A stretch of 64,000 nucleotides of DNA from Axinella damicornis (Eukaryota; Porifera; Demospongiae; Axinellida; Axinellidae), in the NCBI GenBank assembly GCA_963931865.1, contig OZ007506.1:1014241-1078240 (forward strand), read 5' to 3'. Of the stretch, positions 1-12,400 are shown piece by piece. Each line of letters opens with the position of its first letter. Positions within the stretch are counted from its first letter, which is position 1. Below the pieces are notes generated by a model. The model did not search any database. It was not told the DNA's origin and saw only the letters and a program-made list of their open reading frames with translations. A program made the translations under genes and the position numbers.

Positions 1-1061
1 TGTTTTGTAAATATTTCCTGTCCTGAAGAGACTATAAAACAAACGACAACCAAAAAAAAAGGTCTAATACTATTCAAACACAAACATCCTTAATAAATTG
101 TTTATGTAAATACTGTACAAAACCTCAAGAGCACTTATTTTCTTTTGTAATGTGGCACTGTGTGTGTGTGTGTGTGTGTGTGGGCACTGTTGTCATGGTA
201 ACCAGGGTATAACGTTTCCTTGCCAATGTGTTGTATTTATATACGCCAGCTGGCTTCCATCCATCAGCTCTTGTTTATGAAGTAGAATTTTCCAATGTTC
301 TTTTATTAACACCTCATTATTAAAACATTCTGCTGTAGTCATAATTTTTTTGCTGATTTGTACAAACTACATGTAGGTTCATCATTAGTGTATTATACCG
401 AAAATCACTGATTATCAAATTGCCAATTATTTTCTATGGAACTAGCAAACTACCATTTTCTGTTGATACCACTCTGTTGATCGTCACCAGACGTGTTGCT
501 AAGTGTGTTGCTAAGTGTGTCCCAGGCCCGGGAGGGTCTGGGACAAGATTAGGGTCCCAGATCCAAACCCTCCAATGGGTGGGTGGGAGTTGGATTGAGA
601 TGATCAACAACCCTATGCAACATGGGGAATTTGAGGACCTTGTGATGGAACTAGCTGGAACCTCCGGGTCCTATGCTTGATACAGTAATACTGTACTGAT
701 CCAAGAGCGCATAAGTAGATCGCCTGACCTACTTGAGCACTCTTGACTGATCCCATTAAGTGCATGCGTGACTGGTGTTGCAGGCCAGGCTCTAGCTGTC
801 CTCCCCCTGGAGAGCTAGAGCCTGGGATCAAGGCTATAGGGAGTTGGCACAGCTGTGCGCTTGATATGAAACTTGAATCTTGCTAATTTGAAAAGGGAAG
901 CAGCAATTGAAGGAATCTTGCAAACAAAAATTGAAGCAGTTAATAATTGGAAAAGTATCAACCAATCATTGGCCTACACCTGATTGTGCACCTGTGTGCA
1001 GAACAGCAGATTGAAAGTGGCCATGCAATAATAATATTATAACTAAATCAGTTTGTAAAGT
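1..1061. other. Non-coding stretch left of the CARD gene
   Basis: No exon with a recognisable product is visible here. There is a short TG microsatellite at about 162-181 and an AT-rich left part. Open frames in this stretch are short and contain no family signature. It probably holds the 3' flank of the minus-strand CARD gene, whose stop codon lies at 1062-1064. Confidence 0.6.
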
Positions 1062-4000
1062 TCATCGTCGTGACGATTTCTTCACTGCTACCCTAAATTC
1101 ATATTGGTACCACTGCTCATCTTTTCCTATGTCAGGCTGGAGAGGGAGAGGAGAGGGGTAGGAATGAGATGGTATCAAGTGAAGTATGCTTGTTACATCA
1201 ATGACAAGCTTGGGGGTAGGTGGAGAAGTCCTCACCCTACGGCCAATGGAGCAGATGCTGTAGTTACAGGCACAGTGATACTCGTGTAGCCCACGTTGAA
1301 GGAAGGGCTCAAGGTACATCTTCTTGGGACTCACAAACACCTTGTAGAGGTCAGTGATCTGCTTGGTTAGGGGATTGTAGTCTGGGAGGGAGGGAGGGAG
1401 GGAGGGAGGGAGGGAGGGAGGGAGGGGGGGAGGGAGGAAGAGAGGGAGGGAGGGGGGAGGGAGGGAGGGAGGGAGGAAGAGAGGGAGGGAGGGGGGAGGG
1501 AGGGAGGGAGGGAGGAAGAGAGGGAGGGAGGGGGGAGGGAAGGAGGGCGGGTGGGTGAGAGTATGAAACCAGAAGGAAGGTAACTTCAACAAGTGGTCAG
1601 CAGGCTCACCTTCAGGTATGGTTGTTCTGAGGAACTTCTTGTAGCTCCCCATCTTCTGGACCACCTCAAAGTGCACAAACTTCACCATCCCTGAAGCAGA
1701 CATGCACAGATTCCCAGAGCTCAATTGTCCCTCTCCAAATCACAAGCTTAGGAAAATTGTTAACTTCCTTCAATCATATTTATAGTCTCTCAGTTGCTAT
1801 AGCTGAATAATAATTATTATGAGAAAGGAGGGAGGGGGTAATGTAGTTGGGACAGACCTGTCTCCTCAAGGCAGAAGAGGTAGACGAAGACCTGGTGCTG
1901 GCTGTAGTTGGTAAAATGGAAAGTAAGCAGTCCCCCTTCCTCCACCGACAGCAGCTCTCCTGGTGAGGAGGTGAGGGGAGGGTGAGAGGGAGAGAGAAGA
2001 GGATGGAGTGGAGTAATGGGACCATCCTTGGGAGTAAGCAAGATGACTCAAGCCAGCCTCGTTCCAGGCTGTCTCCCACTCCATTATTATAGCTAATACG
2101 TGACTTTTGAACTGCTCGAAAGGCCATGTATGTGGATAAAAACAGAGCAGGAGACTGCCTGGGAATGAGGCTAAACTCAAGCAGCAGCGGAGTGGCTACG
2201 CACCCTGCTTGTTCCCGTACAGCTGCAGCTGCATCCTGACATTCCCCTGCAGGGAGGGAGCGTTAGTCTCTAGAGGAAACACTCGCACATTTGAGACCAC
2301 CAAAGGTCGAGGGTCAATCTCATGCTTCATGGGCCACACGGTGGGGGTCTCGGGAAGGTTATGCTGGAACCAAGAGGTCCGCAGCTGGAGGCGGAATCGC
2401 TGGAGGCGGTTAAGTTCTGTGATGGCTGGATGGAGGCAGGGAGAGGAGTATAAAAGAGAGGAGGAGGGAGAGAGAGGAGGAGGGAGAGTGGAGGAGGGAG
2501 AGAGGAGGAGAGAGAGAGGAGGGCGAGGGCGAGGACAAGGAGGAAGATGAAGGGAGAGAGGAGGAGGGAGGGAGAGGAGGAAGGGAGAGGGGTGGAGGAG
2601 GAGGGGTAAAAGGACCTGCATATACACATACTTCTCCTACCAGTAATCTCTAGTTTCTCAAGTATGGAGGGTCCCCCAAGGTCAAAGGTCAGTGGGTCAC
2701 GAGTGGAGCCACTCCAACTCAGCCAGTGGTAGGCAGAGGTTAAGCTGATGACACCAGCTGCGTCCGGAGGTGGGACAAACCTCCAGGGGGTGTCCTGCTG
2801 CTGGTGGTACGGCCAGTTGACTACAGTCATGGCGTCGATGTCCTCTGAGAGCACGTTGTACATGTGTGTAGTGTGTATGTGTGGTGTGTGTGTGGTGTGT
2901 GTGTGGTGTGTATGTGTGGTGTGTGTGTGGTGTGTATGTGTGGTGTGTGTGTGGTGTGTATGTGTGGTGTGTGTGTGGTGTGTGTGGTGTGTGTGGTGTG
3001 TGTGGTGTGTGTGGTGTGTGTGTAGTGTGTGTGTGTGGTGTGCATGTGCGGAAATTACCAGCGAATGGACCCTCTAATATGTGCAGAATATAATTATACG
3101 CAGAATACACTGAGACAGTATACTCAGAATATACTGAGACAGTATATGCAGACTATACTGAGACAGTATACTCAGAATATACTGACTCAGAGATAGTATA
3201 TGCAGAATATACTGAGACAGTATACTCAGAGACAGTATACTCAGAGACAGTATGAGAAGAGTTTGCAGGTACAAAGGACATGACACACACAAGACAGCAG
3301 AACAGCTCTTCCTCACTCAGTGACACGCCCTTTCCTCCCACCACGGAGTGCTTCATCTTGACTGTGAGATTAAAACTGGCTCCGGACCAGGTCTCTGGCA
3401 CGATGGTCACAAACCTCACCGCCTCTTGGCAGTGGAGGTCAATGGTCTTGGAGGCCTGTGCGGTGGCGGGTCCCTCGTACAGATCCTGCTCTGTACGCAC
3501 CAGCTTCTGGTGCATGATCACGGCACGCTTCACAAACGTATCCTCCTGAGCATCACCTGGATGAATGAATAGACAGCAACTACAGGTCTTGCGCAGCCTA
3601 TCCCTGCCAGAGGTATTCAATCCCTATCAGAGACGTTCATAGGAGGAAGCTCAGGAGCAGGCTTCCATGTTTTCTCCCCCGACATATCAAAGCATTCCAC
3701 AGGTCACAACAAAACATTCCATGCATTCCACAAGTCCCAACGAAGCATTCCATGCATTCCACAGAGGTGGTTGTGGATAAACTAATGAATTGCACACGAC
3801 AGGCACATACACGATACCTCTGATTTCTATAGCCGTAATGACGTGGTTATCCCGGAACTCCACCTCTATCCACGGCCGGTGGTCCATATAGGAGGGAACC
3901 CAGAATAAGGGTTTGGGGTCCGAGAACTGCAGGATAGCATCCTGGGGACGGTCAGTGGGGGTTTCCGAGGAAGACCACTTCAGCTGAAACTCTGCACTCA

Positions 4001-6429
4001 GTGGAATGGCACGAGAGAGAAGCTGCTTCTCTGTGTGTGGGTGAGGGAGGAGAGGGGAAGAGAGAGAGTGAAGGAGAGGGGACGGAGAAGGGAAGAGAGT
4101 GAAAGAGAGGGGAGGGAGGAGAGGGGAAGAAGTGGAGGAGGGGGAAGGGGGAGGGAGAAAGAGTATGGAGAGAGGAGGGAGAGGAGAGGGGAGCCAGGAA
4201 AGGGGAGAGAGGTGGAGGACTAGCCTCGTTCCAACTTCCCAGACCCCCACCCAGCTTTTAATCGCTTGCAGTGCAGAAAAGGCAGGGAAGGCCTGGGATA
4301 ATTTATCACGTGATTGACATCAGGTAGAGACAACACAAGTAGACCTGACTACAAATATGGCAGTGCAGAGCTGGCTGATGAGTCCTCAAATCTAAAGTGT
4401 AGTCAATACATACAAGTGTCTGATGAAGTTGGAGACCTAGTGACTGTACAATGGGTGTGTGTGGCTGCAACACACAACTGTGGGTGTGGCCTACCACACT
4501 GTGGGTGTGGCCTACCTGCAGTCAGGAAGCAGGAGTGGAGGAGTGGCGTCTTCTGCTGCGGCTTCAGTCCCTTGACATACTTGTACCAGGCCAGCATCTC
4601 TGTGGGAGGTTCCAGTGAGGTCAATATCAGCATCAGCATCATCCATCAATCAACACATCTATTATATCTCATTAGTGCTACTCACGTGACCCTCAACGAA
4701 TCAGACGCCTCAGAATCGATCACATGACGGAGCATTAAATCGCTTATTGCACACTTTAGTGTGCATTATCTAGATAATGCACACTTTTCAAAGATCAAAG
4801 GCTGTCTCGGGTCGGTGAGTTGCACTAAGTAGTTTAGATACCACTTTGCCGTGCATTACGGGCTTTAGTGCACTCGGGCAATCTAGTTAACGGTCTCGGG
4901 CGGATAATGCACTCGCCTTCGGCTCGTGCATTATCTCGCCCTCGACCGTTAACTAGATTGCCCTCGTGCACTAAAACCCGTAATGCACGGCAAAGTGGTA
5001 TATAAATATTACTTACTTAGCCTCATTCCCAGGCCCCTCCCCAGCTTTTTGCTGCTTGTAGTACTCTGCGTTCCTCAAAATGGTGCGGGCCTGGGAACAA
5101 AGCTACTCATTACTTTCATCTGGATTATCAGTGTCTGCACTGGAATCAGTGTTAGCACAGTATGAGTGGAATCAGTGTTAGCACAGTATCAGTGTCTGCA
5201 CTGGAATCAGTGTTAGCACAGTATGAGTGGAATCAGTGTTAGCACAGTATCAGTATCTGCACTGGAATCAGTGTTAGCACAGTATGAGTGGAATCAGTGT
5301 CAGCACAGTATCAGTATCTGCACTGGAATCAGTGTTAGCACAGTATGAGTGGAATCAGTGTTAGCACAGTATCAGTGGAATCAGTGTTAGCACAGTATCA
5401 GTGTTAGCACAGTATCAGTGTTAGCACAGTATCAGTGTTAGCACAGTATCAGTGTCAGCACAGTATCAGTGTTAGCACAGTATCAGTGTTAGCACAGTAT
5501 CAGTATCTGCAGTATCAGTGTTAGCACAGTATCAGTATTACCAAGCATAGACTTGACGTGCTGTGCGCTCTTCACCCTCGCCTTCCACACCACGTCCCTC
5601 GTCACGTCCTCCACAACAAAGAACTCCCCTTCACATTTCACAACAATCTTGGCCCTACAGAAAGATCACCTAATGTAATTCATGCAAACGTGTTACCATG
5701 GAGATGTACAGATCAGGAACAACCTCAGCTTTACCGCCACATTAACTTCTGCAGAGCTCACGCTCAGTCATTGCCATTAGTTTCCAGCCCTCATATCTCT
5801 GCTTTACCGATGGCTACGCATGTAGTCTCAGCCCCAGACCAACCAACCCCAGTGCGGATCACTTCCAGTATCATGCACGCATACTGGAAGCATGCAATCC
5901 GCGCTGGGGTTGGTTTGGGTCTGGGGCCAAGACTACTAACCTGGGAGCTGTAGTGAGTCTTACTTGATAATAGAAGTCCAGATCGCTGTCCAGTGTGGCC
6001 CCAAGCTCAAAGACAGTATCCATGCATGTAACTGCCCAAGACACAACATTCTGGTTCAACACTATAGCACGTCATTATACGCTTGCATGCACCATTTACC
6101 AAGCTCTGCGAGCATGTTCGGTCTTCTGCATTGGACTGTGACAGTAGTGGCACACATTACCTTTCATGCTTGTTTGCAATGGACAGCAGAAGAGAGGAAT
6201 CCTTGGAGTATGAGCGGATGGTTTCAGCATCACCTGATGAGGGCAAGAAGAGCCATCAGTGACCAGCACAAGAACCTGTTAGTTGGGAAATCAAGTATAT
6301 GGGGGCAAGCTTCTAACCTGTGACTCCGAGGGAGTCTCTAGCTATGTATTAGGGAAATGTACTTGAGTTGCCTCAGATTTCTCCAATAGCTAGGTTTCCA
6401 TCAGAATATCAAGTCAGTAAACATGGGGG

Positions 6430-6460
<31 letters not shown>

Positions 6461-9400
6461 GAAAGAGGGAGGGGGCGAGGGGGGAGGAGGGAAGGGGAGG
6501 AGGGAGGGGGGAGGAGGGAGGGGGGAGGAGGGAGGGGGAGGAGGGAGGGGGGAGGAGGGAGGGGGGAGGAGGGAGGGGGGAGGAGGGAGGAGGGAGCGGG
6601 GAGGAGGGAGGGGAGGAGGGAGGAGGGAGGAGGGAGGAGGGAGGAGGGAGGAGGGAGGAGGGAGGGGAGGAGGTAGGAGGGAGGAAGGAGGGGGGGAGGG
6701 ATGCATACCTTCCCTGAGGCCCTCCAGGAACACAGCTGCATAGTTCTCCCGCATGTGGAGGGGAAACTTCTTCTCAGCAAACACAAACTCTGTCGAACCA
6801 TCCTTGCTGGTTTCAACATGCTACAGTGATGGTGTCGTTGTTTACATCAAAAAAAATATTTGGGTGTCTTCATGTTTTAATGAGTAAACAAATAACTTAA
6901 TAACTAAACAAGGGGCCACCCCAGGGGAATTCCCTGCCAAAACAAGGACAAAGGTTCCTCATGAAATCTCGCTATAACTTGCTGCAAGCCAATTGGTGCC
7001 CACCTAGCTAAAGCATTCTTGTAGGTACTATAGGGCTGTGGATATTAGCTAGACAGCGGAGTTACCATTATTCAACAACATATACACCAACACGGCAATA
7101 CAACAATAGTAGAACAATACTGCATTGTTAATCAGCCTCCCTCCCTCCCTCCCCTCCCCTCCCTCCCTCCCTCCCTCCCTCCCTCCCCCTCCCTCCCTCC
7201 CTCCCTCCCTCCCTCCCTCCCTCCCTCCCTCCCTCCCTTCCCCTCCTTCCCTCCCTCCCTCCCTCCCTCCCTCCTTCCCTCCCTCCCTCCTACGTACTGT
7301 ATATGTTCCATGCAATTTAGGGATTTGCACAATCTCGAAATTGTGCTGTGCATTCTCGGAAATTGCGTGCCAATCTTGTATCTAAGTAAGGCCGAAAAGC
7401 AAAAATTACTGCCAGTGCTATATCAATTAAGTGAACTTGACTGCTGGTCACTGCCAATTAGGGGAATGCCAGCGCATTGAGTCGGTTTCACTGGCTGATG
7501 TGTTCCTGAGCTCAAACAGAGGCCAACTTAGGGGAATGCCAGCGCATTGAGTCGGCTTCACTGGCTGATGTGTTCCTGAGCTCAAACAGAGTTGCTCACC
7601 TCGTAAATATCACCAAGCACCTGGTGGAACCTCTCACGGTCTTTCTCAGTGACTTCAGCGATGCTGGACAGCTGGTAGGCTTTGGCGACCCGGCCACTCA
7701 CCCTCACTTCAGGCCGCAGGACGTGAAAGATCTCCAGCTCATCTCCCCCGATCAAACCAGCCATTGTCCCTGTGGCTACCTGGGTTAAATTAACATATAT
7801 CACACAGATACGGTTTAGTCTCGATCGGTACACAACGTTGGGAAATCTGGTACTGAATGACGCCGTGCAAAGGTCTGGTACCGAGACCGAGGTCTGGTAA
7901 AAGACTGATGAGGTCCGGTACTGAGGTCTGGTACTGTGACTGAGGTGTTGTACCGAGACTGAGGTGTTGTACCGAGACTGAGGTCTGGTACCGAGACTAT
8001 ACACTCCATTTACTAACTGGTCAGGCCGTGCAGGATGTACATTATGAGTGCCAGTGAGTGGTGTGTGCAGGCCACCTGGCAGATGGTAGCGGAGTATGAT
8101 GATCAAGTCACCTCACACCATTACACACCCATTTGGTACCAGGTGGGGGGTGGGAACCCATTTGGGCTACCACAATGGACCCTCCTCAAAGCAATAATTT
8201 ATACTAACTTCTAGATGCAAATCCGCAGCTGCATGCATGGTAATACCAATTTCCAGGTTTCCGGTTCCGTTTTATTCCAGTGGTTTGTGTGGCAATTTTT
8301 CTGTAGTTGAGTAGACGATTACTTGGTATACAATAATTATTGACGCGTTAATTGTAGCCATACATAATCCCATCTTGGTACAGCCATTGTCTTGCGCCAC
8401 TGTTGACTGATCTCCCTTGTGTGTGTCCCATATATGGACTATACTAACCATACACCACGTAGGATTATCCTTGCTCAGCAGTGCCATTGTGAATGGGCTA
8501 CATCCACCATAAGTATAATTTTATTCACAACGGACGTTTTACAGCCATGCAGTCGGTGGAGAAGACCAAGCTGCTTCTCTCCAAGTTTCGTCAGCCAGTG
8601 TTAAGGTTACACTCAGTGAGGTGCAATGTGCTGGAAATGTAGCACCTAGCTAGTGTATATGTACATGCAGCCCAACACCAGAAGATCTGTCGCACAGAAA
8701 CTGTGCACGTGAAAAGTTTCACTGACACTGGAAATAAACAAATTTGGAGAGGGAGATCTCGGAGTGGGATCCAGCTGTGGTTAGGAACCCAGGGCCTTCT
8801 GACCACACTCTTATTACTGGGACACTGGTATTGCACCAATAAACTTTCCAATAACTGATATTCCAATAACCGATATTGGATAGCCAATATCTGCCAATAC
8901 TGACAGCTGATCAAGTACACAAATGCGTGGGTGTGAAACAGCCTCGTTCCCAGACCACACGGCCTGGGAACGAGGCTAGGTGGGAATAATAACCTGGAGT
9001 TCCTTGAGGTTGAATCTTTCAGAAGGGTCACTGGTACTTCGTTGCGGCAAGTCTGTTCGGAAGACCTGGTGGTAGGGGCAGCTGGACTTCCCGAGGAACA
9101 CACGGTCCACGTCTCCCTGTGGTCATAGCAGTACAGCTCTTCCATACTGCAGTACAGCTCTGCATACTGCAGTACAGCTCTGCACACTGACATTATCATG
9201 CACTACATACTGCAGTACAGCTCTGCATACTGCAGTACAGCTCTGCATACTGCAGTACAGCTCTGCATACTGCAGTACAGCTTTGCATACTGCAGTACAG
9301 CTCTGCATACTGCAGTACAGCTCTGCATACTGCAGTACAGCTCTGCATACTGCAGTACAGCCTTGCATACTGCAGTACAGCTTTGCATACTGCAGTACAG

Positions 9401-12400
9401 CTCTGCATACTGCAGTACAGGTTTGGTCAGGGTCAGGGGTTAACTGGAAGACCATGCACACTTCCAAAATTCTAATTCATGTCAGATTACCAACAAACTC
9501 TCTCCTACATTCACACTGCGAGTGATGACAGCTGAGCCGGAATACTAGTAGCCCCGGAGTCTCACCTGGAATGTGGGGTTGTACAGGAGGTGAACCTTCC
9601 CCTTCTCGTGCCAGTGGAAGGAGATACCCTCGTAGAACAGACGGTGGCTCACCTCCGGTTCTTTCCTTCAGGAGGTACAGGTCAGAGTCACTAAGTAACA
9701 GGACATGCATAGTGCATCAGGACAGGACACATCATATCAGGACAACACAGTACAGCCAGATGTCACCCAATTCCTAATTACACTTGTGATACATAATCCA
9801 AAGTAAGTGAGAAGGAGGACGAAGAGAAGGAGGGATCGAAATGGAGGGAGGGAGGGAAGGAGGGAGGGAGGGAGGGAGGGAGGGAGGGAGGGAGGGAGGG
9901 AGGGAGGGAGGGAGGGAGGGAGGGGAGGAGGGAGATGGAGAGGGAGGGAGGGAGGGAGGGAGGGAGGGAGGGAGGGAGGGAGGGAGGGAGGGAGGGGAGG
10001 GAGGGTGCAAAGGAGGGAGGGAGGCAGGAGGCAGGAGGGAGGGAGGGAAGGAGGGATCAAGAGGGAGGAGGGAGATGAGGAGGGAGGGAGGTCAATGGTA
10101 TACCTTCTAATCCAGGAGGTGAGAGCTTCAGCAAACTTTTCTGTCAGCAGCCCGAATACAGGCTTCTTGCTTGCTTCCTTTCCTCGCTGCCTCCACAGGG
10201 CTTTCTCATCTGGTCTCACAAAATAGAGGACCACACTGATGGTGGGTAGAGGGAGGAGGGAGGGGGGAGGGTGGAGGGGGGAGGGAGAGGGGGGAGGTGG
10301 AGGGGGGAGGAGGGAGGGAGAGGGGGAGGGGAGAGGGTGGAGGGGGAGGAGGGAGGGTGGAGGAGGGAGGGAGGAGAGACAGGAAGAGGGAGGGGAAGGG
10401 AAAGATGGAGGGAGAGGATAGGAGGGGGGGGGAGGGAGGGGAGGCATTCTAAATGAGATATGCCATAGTATACACCCCGTATACTCACTGAGTGTGGACG
10501 GTAGTCAGAGCCTTCCAGGGATCAGGCATGATCTCAACTTCAGTAGGCTGCAAGATCAATGATGGTAGCAGTGAAATCTCATTCCCAGGTTCCATGCAGC
10601 CCGGGAATGAGGCTGACCATGCCAGTACACATCTCTGTTCAGGTGAGAGGTAAGCTGGAGTAGTGTACCTGCTTCTGTTTCCCGAAGGCTGCGACATGGG
10701 ACGGATGAGTGTCGATGAGGAACGTGATGTAGGACGTGGGGAGGAACTCCACCCAGTGGCGCAGGTCCTGCGTCCTGATACACTCCGGCTGAGAAGGTGA
10801 AATAGCTCATAAATATTTCCTCATGTCCAAGTGGATAGTGAGAGTTCTCACCGGCCTCCTACTGACTTCAGATCGTCCTTGCAGCAGAATGCCAGCACTG
10901 TAGGCGTCGTGCTACGGAAGGTATACACAGGGTACGGGGGAGCAAATCCTAACAGCCATTCAGGGCATCCAGGACAAAAGAGACGCCTTCTCTGCCTACA
11001 GTTACAACCACTGACGGCATTTGCCATAACGGCCTCTCATTAAGCAGTTCATTAAAGAGATGATATTAAATTTCTTTGTGTCCCCTTACCGTTCTTGCTC
11101 CCGGCTCCTTGGTGTGCTGTGGAATGAAAATATGACCAAATCAACTCCTCTATTCGGCAGGAGCAGGTCCTTCACTAGTAACAAGCTTTTCAACACACCT
11201 TATATGGAAACTGAATGCCAGATATAAAAATGAATACGATGGCGTCTGTTTCACAGCACAGTACGACATGCTGTGTGGATAGGAGTGGATATGGCATGCG
11301 TCATATTCGCCTCATTCCCAGGCCACTCCCATGTGGCCTGGGAATGTAATACATCCACGGACAAAGCACATGGTGCCTTCCCGACCTCCTGAAAGCACTC
11401 CATGATCTTGGTACTGATGTCACTGCTGAGTCCTCCTTCCTCCTCCTTCTCTGCTAGCAACGGTCCAAAGTCCACGATGTGGAACCCCACTCGCCGGAGG
11501 CACTCCTTTAACCTCTTCCTGGAGAGATGGGGCAGGGATAAAGTGTAAAATCCTCTCTGAAAGTACATAGCCCCACTTCTGCTCCTCTGTAGTAGCAGCT
11601 GATAGGGTGACACCCTACTTGAATTAAGCCTACAGTTGCTGGGAGGGGCTATCATAAGCAAACTACAGCCTCGATCGTTCCCAGGCCTTCTCACCCCAGC
11701 ATTTGTCGCTAGCAGTACCAATGTGCTAACTTAGTACTAGCTGCAAGCGACAAACGTTGCGGTGAGAAGGCCTGGGAACGAGGCTAGCCTAACTGTATGG
11801 CTAGAAAAGAAGGGCTAAGTAACCTTCCCTCACCTGTGCTGTTTGAAGTCAGGATTGTACTCGCTGATCTCCTTCTTGTTAGGCCGGTAATCGTCGTCCA
11901 AATCAACGTACTCATCCATACACACCAGCACAGCAACTCTGCCTGCAGACGGGATGGGCATGTGGTCCCATATACCAGAGACAATCAAATGATGTATTGA
12001 CAATTGTTCAGACAATTAATTGAACTGACATCCAGGTACGGAACTGTGCAGACATTATTTCGTAAGATATCAGACGTTATTTTGTAAGATAAAATTATAT
12101 CTATGTCTGCAGAAATCTCCTCTATGCACGGTATATTTCTTGTACACAATACAGCAGAGAGAGTTCACATTTGTCCTGTCTGCATGAGAATCAATAGCCA
12201 TTTTCTTTCAAAGATGCCCTTAAATTGATTTTTAATATCTCAGTCACATTTTTGTCAAAAATTGCAGTTGGCCGACTGCAATAATCTATAATCCATGTTT
12301 TTTTATGATTTTGGGTCAAAATTCAACCGACAGCAAAATGGACATCAATGGACTGCTCTATGCATGCATGCATGCTGATCACAACCTAGCATATTAGTCT

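Larger units (their letters stand above)
9000..11942 (-). other. Caspase-fold (peptidase C14-like) region lacking catalytic His and Cys
   Basis: Exon order on the minus strand: 11942-11834 (beta 1, VAVLVCMDEY), about 11520-11400 (VGFHIVDFGPLL, an alpha/beta unit), about 11252-11207 (IVFIFISGIQFPYK, where the His-Gly turn should be), about 10930-10850, about 10795-10670 (ITFLIDTHPSH, where the Asp-x-Cys should be), about 10560-10490, about 10220-10100 (VVLYFVRPDEKALW, then FGLLTEKFAEAL), 9670-9565 (RLFYEGISFHWH) and about 9120-8995. Strand order and the F-G-x-L-T-x-x-F-x-x-A-L helix match the long caspase proteins of fungi and bacteria more than classical executioner caspases. His is replaced in the SGIQ turn and Cys by His in IDTH. 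Some exon joins in this part are uncertain. Confidence 0.6.

Noticed and set aside
6401..6819. Proline-rich frames on the minus strand and Gly/Glu-rich on the plus strand
   Set aside because: The purine tract gives low-complexity frames. Only the right edge (about 6706-6790, minus: FPLHMRENYAAVFLEGLREG) is a real CARD-gene exon.
9196..9525. Cys-rich repetitive frames
   Set aside because: Produced by the 20-bp minisatellite; intronic to the CARD gene.
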